From NCBI RefSeq assembly GCF_026151165.2, contig NZ_CP117849.1, positions 992,001 through 1,056,000 on the forward strand: a stretch of 64,000 nucleotides of DNA, given 5' to 3'. The position numbers and the translations under genes were made by a program. This DNA is from Cryobacterium sp. SO2 (GTDB taxonomy: Bacteria > Actinomycetota > Actinomycetes > Actinomycetales > Microbacteriaceae). This document shows, piece after piece, positions 33,715-43,029 of this stretch. The notes beneath the pieces were generated by a model, which saw only the letters and a list, made by a program, of their open reading frames with translations, was not told where the DNA came from and did no database searches. Position 1 is the stretch's first letter. The number at the start of each line of letters is the position of its first letter.

Positions 33715-34542
33715 GTGACCCAGATAGGTCAAGGCTCACTCAGCCACACGATCGCGCTCCCCGCGGTGAAGAAATCCGTCACCCTCGCCTGGGCCTCACT
33801 CACCGATGTCGGCCACCGCCGCGAAGTCAATGAAGACAGCCTGGTGGCCCGATCGCCCGTGTTCGCGGTCGCAGACGGCATGGGCGGCCACTCAGCGGGC
33901 GACGTGGCCAGCAACGCCGTCGTCACCAGGCTGGCCGAGGCCGCAGACACGGCCGCCGGCTCGGGCCAGACGATCACCGCCGAAGCCATCAACCTCGCCC
34001 TGGGCCTTGCTGTCGCCGATATGAAGGCCGGCGAAGGCGTCACCGACCTCGGCACCGGCACCACCGTCACCGGCGTCGCCCTGGCCATCGTGTCGGATGC
34101 GCCGCAGCTGATCTCGTTCAACATCGGCGACTCCAGGGTCTACCAGCTGGGCAACGGCGTGCTCGAGCAGGTCACCATCGACCACTCCGTGGTGCAGGAG
34201 CTCGTCGACGCCGGCCGGATCACCCGCGAAGAAGCCGATGTGCACCCGCACGGCAACGTCATCACCCGGGCGGTCGGATTCCACGAGCCGCCCGTGCCCG
34301 ACTACCGCATCCTGCCGCTCCACCCGGGCCAGCGCATCCTGGTCTGCTCAGACGGGCTCACCAAGGAGCTGACCGCCTACGGGATCCGGCATTTCCTGAT
34401 GTCGAACCCGCTGGCCGCGGACGCCGTGGCGGCGCTCGTGACCGCGGCCCTGGAGAACGGCGGCCGGGACAACGTGACCGCGATCGTGCTCGACGTGCTG
34501 AGCGTCGACGATCTGAACGAACTGGACACGCCCGGCGGCTGA
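33715..34542 (+). CDS. PP2C-type Ser/Thr phosphatase
   Basis: A 275-residue metal-dependent phosphatase. The motifs are in order: DVGHRREVNEDSLV (metal Asp region), FAVADGMGGHSAGDVAS, FNIGDSRVYQL, ILVCSDGLTKEL and GGRDNVTAIVL. All the metal-binding aspartates are kept. It lacks a membrane segment. Start GTG 33715 follows GGAAGG; an upstream frame start at 33682 has no site. Placed between an FHA protein and a Ser/Thr kinase, it probably reverses that kinase's phosphorylation. Confidence 0.93.
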   Translation: MTQIGQGSLSHTIALPAVKKSVTLAWASLTDVGHRREVNEDSLVARSPVFAVADGMGGHSAGDVASNAVVTRLAEAADTAAGSGQTITAEAINLALGLAVADMKAGEGVTDLGTGTTVTGVALAIVSDAPQLISFNIGDSRVYQLGNGVLEQVTIDHSVVQELVDAGRITREEADVHPHGNVITRAVGFHEPPVPDYRILPLHPGQRILVCSDGLTKELTAYGIRHFLMSNPLAADAVAALVTAALENGGRDNVTAIVLDVLSVDDLNELDTPGG

Positions 34543-34610
34543 GCGGCCGGCCGGCACACAGGCAATCCGGTCCCGCGACGACCGGCAGACACGAACCAGG
34601 GGGAGGCGAC

Positions 34611-36059
34611 ATGGCAGCACGACCGCCGTCACTGCCCCCGGCGCTGCCCGGCTTCTCCTATCTGCGCCCGCTGGGCTCCGGCGGCTTCGCCGATGTGTTC
34701 CTCTACGAGCAGAACCTGCCCCGCCGCCAGGTGGCGATCAAGGTGCTCCTGGCCGAGGTGGTCAGCGATCCGGTGCGGCAGCTCTTCCAGGCCGAAGCGA
34801 ACCTGATGGCCCAGCTCAGCGCACACCCCGCCGTTCTCACGGTGTACCAGGCCGGGATCTCGGCCGACGGCCGCCCCTACCTGGTGATGGAGTACTGCTC
34901 CAACGCCCTGGACGGCCGCTACCGCTCCGGCCGGCTGCCCGTCTCCGAGGTGCTGCGCATCGGCGTCACCATCGCCAGCGCCGTGGAGACCGCCCACCGC
35001 GCCGACGTGCTGCACCGCGACATCGAGCCGTCCAACATCCTGACCACCGCGTACGGGCATCCGGTGCTCTCCGACTTCGGCATCGCGGCGACCCTCGGCG
35101 AGGCCGAGCACACCGAGGCCGTCGGCCTGTCGGTGCCCTGGTCCGCCCCCGAGATCCTGCACGACGAGTCCGCCGGCTCGGTGGCCGCCGAGGTCTGGTC
35201 GCTCGGCGCGACGCTGTACACGCTGCTGGCCGGCCGGTCGCCGTTCGAACGCCAGGGCGAGGCCGCCAGCCCCGTCCAGTTGATGTCCCGCATCGCCCGG
35301 GACCCGCTGCCCGCCATCGGCCGCAGTGACGTTCCCGCGCGGCTGGAGCTCGTGCTCGCCCGGGCGCTGGCCAAGAAGCCCGAGCGCCGCCAGGCCAGCG
35401 CGCTCGAACTCATCCGCGAGCTGCAGTCGGTCGAGGCCGAGCTGGGGCTGGCCCAGACCCCGGTGGAATTGGCCACAGCGCAGTGGGAAGCGCAGGCAGC
35501 CGGCGACGCCGCCGACCAGACCCGCATTACCGGACTCCAGACCATAGACGCGCAACCGGCCCGCCGCCAACGCCGGCCCCCGGCTGCAGGCGGACGGCAG
35601 CACTCGGCATTCGCCGCGCCCGTCGCCGCCCCAACCGGGCCGCGTGCTCGCGCGCTGTCCCGCTCGGTGTCCCGTCCGCGCCGGCGTACTCTGCTCGCCC
35701 TCGGCGGGGCCGGCCTGTTCCTGGCCGGCGCCGTTGCCGGCGGCCTGCTGGTGGCACCGCTGTTGTCGGGCGCCGCCACCGGCACCGCCGGGCTGCCCCG
35801 GGTGAGCGATGTGGCCGGACGCGCAGGGGACGGCACCATCGTGTTCAGCTGGAGCGACCCCGGCCTGGCCGCGGGGGACTCCTACGTCGTCAGCCTCGCC
35901 GGCGGGGAGAGCAGTATCCAACGCGGCACCGACTTCACCGTGCAGACGACTGACGGAGCGACGGATGCCGTCTGCATCACCGTGAGCGTCAACCGCGACG
36001 GACGCACCGGCGCGCCCAGCGCCGAGAAATGCGTCGACCCGGCCGTGGACGTCGGATGA
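34611..36059 (+). CDS. Membrane Ser/Thr protein kinase with altered catalytic loop
   Basis: A 482-residue Hanks-type kinase. The kinase domain spans about 15–275: glycine loop LGSGGFADVF, VAIK lysine, LSDFGIA, SAPEIL. The catalytic loop reads HRDIEPSN (residues 135–142), with Glu139 where HRDxK lysine is expected. After a charged linker (285–355) comes one membrane helix (about 362–390), then an extracellular domain of about 90 residues resembling fibronectin III with one Cys pair. There are no PASTA repeats. Start ATG 34611 follows GGGAGG. Its stop overlaps the start of the giant exoprotein. Activity is uncertain because of Glu139. Confidence 0.9.
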   Translation: MAARPPSLPPALPGFSYLRPLGSGGFADVFLYEQNLPRRQVAIKVLLAEVVSDPVRQLFQAEANLMAQLSAHPAVLTVYQAGISADGRPYLVMEYCSNALDGRYRSGRLPVSEVLRIGVTIASAVETAHRADVLHRDIEPSNILTTAYGHPVLSDFGIAATLGEAEHTEAVGLSVPWSAPEILHDESAGSVAAEVWSLGATLYTLLAGRSPFERQGEAASPVQLMSRIARDPLPAIGRSDVPARLELVLARALAKKPERRQASALELIRELQSVEAELGLAQTPVELATAQWEAQAAGDAADQTRITGLQTIDAQPARRQRRPPAAGGRQHSAFAAPVAAPTGPRARALSRSVSRPRRRTLLALGGAGLFLAGAVAGGLLVAPLLSGAATGTAGLPRVSDVAGRAGDGTIVFSWSDPGLAAGDSYVVSLAGGESSIQRGTDFTVQTTDGATDAVCITVSVNRDGRTGAPSAEKCVDPAVDVG

Positions 36060-39000
36060 TCCGCCGTTGGCTGGCCGCGCACCGCTCCACGGCCGCGACC
36101 ATCACCGGCGGCACCCTGGTCACCGCGCTCGTGATCACCGTCGCCGTGGTCTCCTCCGGGTACACCGCTCAGAAGATCGATCTGGGAGACGCGGCCGTGT
36201 GGGTGGCCAGCGAGACCCGGCAGCTGGTGGGTCGGGTCAACACTCAGATCGACGAACTGAACACGGCAGTACCCGTCGAATCCGCCACGGCGGCCGTCGT
36301 GCAGGACGGCGCCACCGTGCTCCTCGTCGACGGCGGCACCGGCACCCTCGGCTTCATCGACCCGGCCACGGCCACGGTCGCCGATACTGTCGCCCTGCCG
36401 CCGGATGCGCCGGAGGTGCGGGTGGCCGGTGACCTCGCGGTGATCTCGGCCGACGGCGACCTCTGGACGATGCCGACAGCCGACCTGGCCACGTTCGACA
36501 GCACCAGCGAGCCCGGGCTGGCGCTCGGGGCCGGCACCCTGGTCAGTCTCGACCCGGCCGGGGTCCTGATCGCCTTCACCCCCGCCACCGGCGTCCTCGC
36601 CCGCATCGACTCCGGCCAGACCGGTTCGATAGCGTCGACCACGACTGTCGCCGCCGGCGACCCCGACGACTCCTACCAACTCAGCCAGGTGAACGGCACC
36701 TGGGCGGTGCTCAACGTGACCACGGGCATCCTGCACCTGCCGGGCGCCGCCGTGGACCTCTCGGCCGGCAGCGGAACCGGCCTGCCCCTGGCTGACCCGG
36801 AGCTCCAGGAACCCGCGGCGACGGGCGACCGGATCCTCGTCGCCCACCGCACCGGGTTGCTCGCCGTACCCACCACGGGCGGCGACGTGACCGAGCTGCT
36901 CGGCGCGTCAGACCTGCCTGGTGCCGTGCCCGCAGTGCCCGCCACAGCGGGGGACTGCGTCTATGCCGCCTGGGCGGACGGCACGGCCTGGCAGGCCTGC
37001 GGCACCGGCTCACCGGCCGGCAGCACCGCCACCCTCGCCGGTCTCTCCGGCGACGCCAGCCTGCAGTTCCGGCAGAACGGCGGCCGGCTGCTGCTGAACG
37101 ACTCCCGCACCGGCACCACCTGGAACGTGCAACAGGACAACCGGGTGATCGACAACTGGGACGACTTCGCTGCGCCCGTCTCCGCCGAGCAGGAGACGAC
37201 CGCGGCCACCGACGACACCGCGCCGGAGTACGAAGACACCCAGGTGGCGCCTGTGGCCGTCGACGACGACTTCGGCGCACGGCCCGGCCGGGCGACCACA
37301 CTGCCGGTGCTGCTGAACGACTACGACGCCAACAACGACGTCCTGGTGATCGACAGCGCCGGCCAGCCCGAGGCGGCGCAGGGCCGGATCGACCTGGTCG
37401 CGAACAACCAACAACTGCAGCTCACCCTCACCCCGGAGGCCACGGGGACCATCGTCGTCGACTACACGATCTCCGACGGGCGCGGCGGGAGCGCATCCGC
37501 CACCGTCACGGTCACGGTCCGCGCCGCGGACGACAACGGCGCCCCCGTGCAGCTGCGCCAGACCCGGGCCACCGTTGAAGCCGGCGGGCGCGTCGACAGC
37601 CAGGTGCTCGGCGACTGGGTCGACCCCGACGGCGACCCGTTCTATCTCGTCTCCGCCACCGCCATGGCCCCCGACACCGCCGGCGCTACACCGGCGGGCG
37701 GCGTGCTGTTCACGGATGCCGGCGACGGCAGCGCCGACAGCCAAGTGGGCCTGATCGTCTCCGACGGCACCCTCACCGGCGCTGGCACCCTCACCGTCAC
37801 GGTGCTGCCGGCCGGAACCGTGCCGATCGTCGCCGACGCCTTCGCCGTCCGCGCCACAGCGGGCGCCGGCATCACCGTCTCCCCGCTCGAGCACGCCCGC
37901 GGGGGCTCCGGCACGCTCCGCCTGGCCGCCGTACCGGCCCAGCCAGACACGACTATCACCGCAGACTTCGCCGCCGGTACCTTCCTCTTCGCCAGCGACA
38001 CCGTCGGGGTGCACTACCTGGAGTACTCCGTCACCGACGGCGCGGCCACCGGCACCGGTTTGATCCGGGTGGATGTCGTGCCCGCACCGGACAGCTCCGG
38101 CCGGCCCGTCACCGTGCCGCACACGGCGTTCCTCAGGGTGCAGCAGGCCACCATCGTCGACGTCCTGGCCACCGACTTCGATCCGGCAGGCGGAGTGCTG
38201 CTGGTCACGGACAGCCAGAACGTTCCGGCCGGCATGTCCGTCGAAATCCTCGACCAGCACCTGATCCGGGTCACGCTGACCAGCCCGCTCGAGTCCGGCC
38301 GGAGCAGCTTCGACTACACGATCAGCAACGGCCTGGCCGTCGCCACCGGCACCGTGACCGTCATCGAGATCCCCGCGGCCACGACCAGACAGGCGCCCGT
38401 CGCCGCGCCGGACACTGTGTCGGTGAGGGTGGGCGACACCATCGACATCCCGGTGCTCGCCAATGACGAGCATCCGGACGGCGACCCGCTCACGCTCGAC
38501 CCCACCCTGTCGACCCCGCTACCGGAGGGGGCCGGACTGCTCTTCGCCTCCGGCCGGGTGCTGCGCTACCTCGCGCCCGAAAGCCCAGGCAACTTCACCG
38601 CGGTGTACAGGGTCGACGCGCCAGACGGACAGTTCGCCAACGCCGAGGTACGCATCTCGGTGCGGGAAGCCGACCCGGCCAGCAACAATCCGCCGCAGCC
38701 CCCGACGGTCACGGCGAGGGTCCTGGCCGGCGACACCGTGCGGATCCCGATCTCCCGGGTGGGCATCGACCCTGACGGCGACTCGGTGCAACTGCTCGGG
38801 CAGGAGACCAACCCGGAGAAGGGCACCGTCACCGCGGCAGACGCCGACTCGCTCACCTACCGCGCCGGCGACTATTCGGCGGGCACCGACACCTTCACCT
38901 ACGCCGTCATCGACGCTCTCGGCGCCCGGGCCGTCGGAACCGTGCGCGTGGGTATCAGCCCGCGCCCGGACGGCGCCCGCAACCCCGTGGCCGTGGCCGA

Positions 39001-41989
39001 CGAGGTCACAGTGCGGCCCTACACCCGCGTCTCGGTGCGCGTGCTCGGTAACGACTCCGACCCCGACGGCGGCGCCTTGACCATCACCGCCGTCGAGGCC
39101 GGCGCCGGCGGGGCCGCCGGTGCCACCGCGTCGACGGCCGGCGCCGCGACGGTGGACGGTGACGTGATCGTGGTGAACGCGCCGGCCGCGCCGGGCAGGT
39201 ACGGCTTCGTCTACGACATCGCGAATGAACGCGGCGGCACCGGCTCGGCGTTCCTCACCGTCGTCGTGGCCGCTGACGCCCCCCGGGCGTACCCCGAGGC
39301 CCAGGACACACGGCTGACGCTCTCCGACGTGCTCGGCCGCAGCAGCGTCGACGTGGACGTGCTGGCCAGGGTGTTCTTCGCCGAGGGGTCGGCGCGTACC
39401 CTCGATCTGGCCGTGCTGCCCGGCAACGCGGGCAGCCCCGCCGCGACGGTCACCGAGACCCAGCGCATCCGGGTCACCGTCACCCGGTCCAGTCAGATCA
39501 TCCCGTTCAGCGTCACCCACCCGGACGACGCCGGCATCGTGGCATACGCGTTCGTCTGGGTGCCGGGCACCGACGACGCCCTGCCGCAGCAGCGAGCGGG
39601 GGCGCCGGCTCTCGTCGTGGCGAGCGAGGCCACCCTCACCATCGACATCAACGACTACGTCGTGGCCGTCGGCGACAACCCGGTGCAGCTCACCGACCGG
39701 AACACCGTGCGGGCCACGCACGCCAACGGCGCCGGTCTGACCGTCGGAGACGGCACTCTCGTGTTCACGAGCGCCGACCAGTACTTCGGGCCGGCCTCGA
39801 TCTCCTTCGAGGTCGCCGACCCGGCCGGCCGCACGGCCACCATCGTGCTGCCGATCACCGTCACCCCGCGGGAGAACCAGCCGCCGTCCTTCGACGGCGC
39901 GCTCATCGACGTGGAACCGGACCAGACCAAGGTCGTCGACCTGGCCAGACTCACCTCCTATCCCTACCCGGAGGACCGCGACGAGCTGGTCTACACGGTG
40001 CTCGACCCCCAGCCGACCGGATTCGACTACTCCCTCACGGGCAGCGAACTCACCGTGCGCGCCCTCAGCGACTCGCCCACCGGCAGCGTGGGCGCCATCA
40101 CTATCGGTGTGCGGGACGATCTCAGCGACGGCGCGGCCGGCCGCATCCAACTCGCCGTCGTCGCCTCCACCCGGCCGTTGGCCGTTCCGGCGACGGATGC
40201 GGCCGTGGCGCCGCGCGGACAGACCACCGTCATCGACGTGCTCGCCAACGACGGCGCCGCCAACCCGTTCCCGGCCGTGCCGCTGCGCGTCGTGGGCGTG
40301 CGGGGCCTCGACCAGGCCGCGTTGCCTGACGGCGTCTCGATCACTCCCAGCGCGGACAACAGCCGGTTGAGCGTGAGCGTGGCCGACGGCGCCCTGCCGG
40401 CGGACGTCACCCTGCAGTACCAGGTGGCCGACGCCACCAACGACCCCGACCGGTACACCTGGGGCACCGTGCGCGTGTCGGTGCAGGATGTGCCGGACCC
40501 GGTCACCGGGCTGGCCGTCACCGGCTTCGGCGACGGCACGATCAGGGTCGCCTTCAACCCCGGGGCCGCCAACAACTCGCCGGTCACCGGCTATTCCATC
40601 ACCCTGGTCGACGCGGCGTCCGGGCAGGGCGTCGGGAGCACGGTCTGCGCCGCCACCTCCTGTACGGTGTCGACCCCCGGCAACGGGCAGGACCGGGCGG
40701 TGCGGGTGAGCGTGGCCGCGCGGAACGCGCTCGGCGAATCGCGGGCCGCGACCCTGCCCGACCCCGTCTGGAGCGACGTCATCCCGTCGGCGCCGACCGG
40801 GCTCACCGCTGCTCCCCTCGACGGCGGCCTGCTGCTGGGCTGGAATGTCGTGACGCCCCGGGGCGGCGGCACCGACATCCGGGGCTATCAGGTGACGGTT
40901 GGCGGTGTCGCGCAGAACGAGGTGAGCGCAGACGGGCCGCTCTGCGACGCCGACAGGTGCAGCCTGCGGGTGACCGGCCTCGGCAACGGGGTCAGCGTGG
41001 CGTATGCCGTCAGCGCCCGCAACGACGCCTACCCCGCGCTGTCCACCTGGAACGCCGCGACCGGCTCCGGACAGCCGTACGGCCCCGCCCAGGCCGGCAC
41101 GATCACGGCGACGGCCGAAGACGCCAGCGGCGCCGTGACGGTTCAGTGGGCGGGCTTCGCCGACCAGGGTGACGCCGTCGGCGGCTACTACGTGCAGCGG
41201 ATCAGCGGCGATACTGTGCCGACGGGCGCCCAGGCCTGTTCGGTGTCGATGCCAGCGCCCGGCACCGTCACGGCACCGCGCCAGGGCGGGGTGGTGCTCG
41301 ACCAGCAGACCGCCCCGGCCGATGCCCGCAGCGCGGTCTTCGACGGCCTGCTCGCCGACGACGGCACCTACTCGTTCGTGGTCTGGGGGTACAACCGGGC
41401 CGGCTGCACGGTCAGCGCCGTGGCCACGGTGCTGGTGCGCCCGGCGCCCGGTGCGGTGGGCGAGGTGGTCGGCGGCATGGAACAGCGCGGCGACGCCTGG
41501 GACTACCGGCTGAGCGCCGTGCGGCCGTCGACCGGCGTCGATCACTACAACATCCGCTCCGGCGCCGGCCAGGGAGCCGGCCAGGAATTCACCGGGTCGA
41601 TCTGGCCGCGGGAACTGCTCGATCTACCGTTCGGATCCGCCGTCGGATTCCAGCTGCAGGCCTGCACGGCCTGGGGCTCCTGCGGGCCCTGGTCGGCCAC
41701 GACCACCGCGCCGGAGCCGTCGGTGGACTTCACCGTCACCGGGCTCGAGTACGACGCGGTGGCCGGCCGGTTCTCCTGGACCGACGCCCCCGCGAACGGC
41801 CGGCTGCCGGTGACCTTCGCCTGCCGGGCGGGCTCCGGTGCGTCCGAACCGACAGCAGCGGACACCAGCACCACTTGCACCCTGCCCGCACCCCTGCCGG
41901 AGACCGGCACCGTACTGCTCACCGTCACCGTCGACGGCCATTCCTGGGACTACTCCCGCCCGATCCCCACGAAAGCGACCACACCATGA
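36056..41989 (+). CDS. Giant membrane-anchored Ig-like/fibronectin III exoprotein
   Basis: A 1977-residue protein. A short basic N-terminus and one helix (about 12–35) anchor it; the rest is outside. Order: about 40–390 repeated beta-strand units resembling a propeller (LLVDGGTGTLGFIDPATATV); about 400–1480 a chain of about nine Ig-like domains of the cadherin-like Big type, each with a motif such as VLLNDYDANNDVL, IPVLANDEHPDGDPL, VRVLGNDSDPDGGAL; about 1480–1977 fibronectin III modules with paired cysteines (VCAATSCTV, CDADRCSL, ACTAWGSC). ATGA overlap with the kinase fixes the start at 36056. It is likely a surface or cell-wall protein served by the operon. No LPxTG is visible. Confidence 0.88.
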   Translation: MIRRWLAAHRSTAATITGGTLVTALVITVAVVSSGYTAQKIDLGDAAVWVASETRQLVGRVNTQIDELNTAVPVESATAAVVQDGATVLLVDGGTGTLGFIDPATATVADTVALPPDAPEVRVAGDLAVISADGDLWTMPTADLATFDSTSEPGLALGAGTLVSLDPAGVLIAFTPATGVLARIDSGQTGSIASTTTVAAGDPDDSYQLSQVNGTWAVLNVTTGILHLPGAAVDLSAGSGTGLPLADPELQEPAATGDRILVAHRTGLLAVPTTGGDVTELLGASDLPGAVPAVPATAGDCVYAAWADGTAWQACGTGSPAGSTATLAGLSGDASLQFRQNGGRLLLNDSRTGTTWNVQQDNRVIDNWDDFAAPVSAEQETTAATDDTAPEYEDTQVAPVAVDDDFGARPGRATTLPVLLNDYDANNDVLVIDSAGQPEAAQGRIDLVANNQQLQLTLTPEATGTIVVDYTISDGRGGSASATVTVTVRAADDNGAPVQLRQTRATVEAGGRVDSQVLGDWVDPDGDPFYLVSATAMAPDTAGATPAGGVLFTDAGDGSADSQVGLIVSDGTLTGAGTLTVTVLPAGTVPIVADAFAVRATAGAGITVSPLEHARGGSGTLRLAAVPAQPDTTITADFAAGTFLFASDTVGVHYLEYSVTDGAATGTGLIRVDVVPAPDSSGRPVTVPHTAFLRVQQATIVDVLATDFDPAGGVLLVTDSQNVPAGMSVEILDQHLIRVTLTSPLESGRSSFDYTISNGLAVATGTVTVIEIPAATTRQAPVAAPDTVSVRVGDTIDIPVLANDEHPDGDPLTLDPTLSTPLPEGAGLLFASGRVLRYLAPESPGNFTAVYRVDAPDGQFANAEVRISVREADPASNNPPQPPTVTARVLAGDTVRIPISRVGIDPDGDSVQLLGQETNPEKGTVTAADADSLTYRAGDYSAGTDTFTYAVIDALGARAVGTVRVGISPRPDGARNPVAVADEVTVRPYTRVSVRVLGNDSDPDGGALTITAVEAGAGGAAGATASTAGAATVDGDVIVVNAPAAPGRYGFVYDIANERGGTGSAFLTVVVAADAPRAYPEAQDTRLTLSDVLGRSSVDVDVLARVFFAEGSARTLDLAVLPGNAGSPAATVTETQRIRVTVTRSSQIIPFSVTHPDDAGIVAYAFVWVPGTDDALPQQRAGAPALVVASEATLTIDINDYVVAVGDNPVQLTDRNTVRATHANGAGLTVGDGTLVFTSADQYFGPASISFEVADPAGRTATIVLPITVTPRENQPPSFDGALIDVEPDQTKVVDLARLTSYPYPEDRDELVYTVLDPQPTGFDYSLTGSELTVRALSDSPTGSVGAITIGVRDDLSDGAAGRIQLAVVASTRPLAVPATDAAVAPRGQTTVIDVLANDGAANPFPAVPLRVVGVRGLDQAALPDGVSITPSADNSRLSVSVADGALPADVTLQYQVADATNDPDRYTWGTVRVSVQDVPDPVTGLAVTGFGDGTIRVAFNPGAANNSPVTGYSITLVDAASGQGVGSTVCAATSCTVSTPGNGQDRAVRVSVAARNALGESRAATLPDPVWSDVIPSAPTGLTAAPLDGGLLLGWNVVTPRGGGTDIRGYQVTVGGVAQNEVSADGPLCDADRCSLRVTGLGNGVSVAYAVSARNDAYPALSTWNAATGSGQPYGPAQAGTITATAEDASGAVTVQWAGFADQGDAVGGYYVQRISGDTVPTGAQACSVSMPAPGTVTAPRQGGVVLDQQTAPADARSAVFDGLLADDGTYSFVVWGYNRAGCTVSAVATVLVRPAPGAVGEVVGGMEQRGDAWDYRLSAVRPSTGVDHYNIRSGAGQGAGQEFTGSIWPRELLDLPFGSAVGFQLQACTAWGSCGPWSATTTAPEPSVDFTVTGLEYDAVAGRFSWTDAPANGRLPVTFACRAGSGASEPTAADTSTTCTLPAPLPETGTVLLTVTVDGHSWDYSRPIPTKATTP

Positions 41990-43029
41990 CCCTGACCCCC
42001 GATCGTGTGAGCCCGGCCGCCAGCGGCGCATCCACCGTGCCCGCCGCTATGACAGCCGAGGAAGCCGCCCAGTTCAAGACCCTCTTCGACCGCCTCGTCC
42101 GCGGCGTCGAAGACGTCGTGCTCGGCAAGCAGCATGTGATCCGGCTGGCGTTCACCGCATTGTTCAGCGAGGGACACCTGCTGCTGGAGGACGTGCCGGG
42201 AACCGGGAAGACCTCGCTCGCCCGCGCCATCGCGCAGAGCGTGCGCGGAACCAGCAGCCGGGTGCAATTCACCCCGGACCTGCTGCCGGGCGATATCACC
42301 GGGGTGAGCATCTACGACCAGCGCACCAACGGATTCGAGTTCCACCGGGGCCCGGTGTTCGCCAACATCGTGCTCGCAGACGAGATCAACCGGGCCAGCC
42401 CCAAGACGCAGTCGGCGTTGCTCGAGGTGATGGAGGAGGGCCAGGTCACCGCGGACGGTGTCACCCACGCCGTCGCCGGGCCGTTCATGGTGATCGCCAC
42501 GCAGAATCCCATCGAGCAGGCCGGCACCTACAGGCTCCCGGAGGCTCAACTCGACAGGTTCCTGATGAAGACCTCGATCGGCTACCCCGACCAGGCCGCC
42601 ACCGTGCGGATCCTCGAGGGCGCGAGCCGCCGGGCCCACGACACCCTGGTGGCCCCGGTGCTCTCGGCCGAATCCGTCGTGGAGGTCGCCGCGCTCGCCC
42701 GCACCGTCTTCGTCGACGCGACCATCAACGACTACGTGGCCAGGCTCGTCGATGCGACCCGCAGTAGCCCCGAGGTGCGCCTGGGCGCGAGTGTGCGCGG
42801 CGCCCTCGCGCTCATCCGCGCCGCCAAGACCTTCGCGGCCGCCCAGGGCCGGCACTACGTGATCCCCGACGACGTGAAGGCGCTCGCCGAACCCGTGCTC
42901 GCCCACCGGCTGCTTCTCGACGCTGAGGCCGAGTTCGACGGTGTCACCGCGTCGAGCGTGATCGGCCGGATCCTGGTCGAGACCGTGCCGCCCCGCGGCG
43001 GGGAGGACCACCGCGCGGATGTCCTCTAG
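41986..43029 (+). CDS. MoxR-family AAA+ ATPase
   Basis: A 347-residue AAA+ chaperone-like ATPase. Walker A is LEDVPGTGKTSLARAIA, Walker B NIVLADEINRASPKTQSALLEVM, sensor 1 MVIATQNPIEQAGTYRLPEAQLDRF, and the C-terminal helical lid follows. MoxR proteins work with DUF58 or VWA partners to activate complexes. Here DUF58 follows directly with an 11-base overlap. ATG 41986 overlaps the exoprotein stop (ATGA). The start upstream in this frame at 41875 lies within that gene and is not used. Confidence 0.94.
   Translation: MTLTPDRVSPAASGASTVPAAMTAEEAAQFKTLFDRLVRGVEDVVLGKQHVIRLAFTALFSEGHLLLEDVPGTGKTSLARAIAQSVRGTSSRVQFTPDLLPGDITGVSIYDQRTNGFEFHRGPVFANIVLADEINRASPKTQSALLEVMEEGQVTADGVTHAVAGPFMVIATQNPIEQAGTYRLPEAQLDRFLMKTSIGYPDQAATVRILEGASRRAHDTLVAPVLSAESVVEVAALARTVFVDATINDYVARLVDATRSSPEVRLGASVRGALALIRAAKTFAAAQGRHYVIPDDVKALAEPVLAHRLLLDAEAEFDGVTASSVIGRILVETVPPRGGEDHRADVL

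Noticed and set aside
38519..41545. 1008-codon minus-strand frame opposite the giant exoprotein
   Set aside because: His/Arg/Gly-rich with no domain pattern; shadow of the repeats on the other strand.
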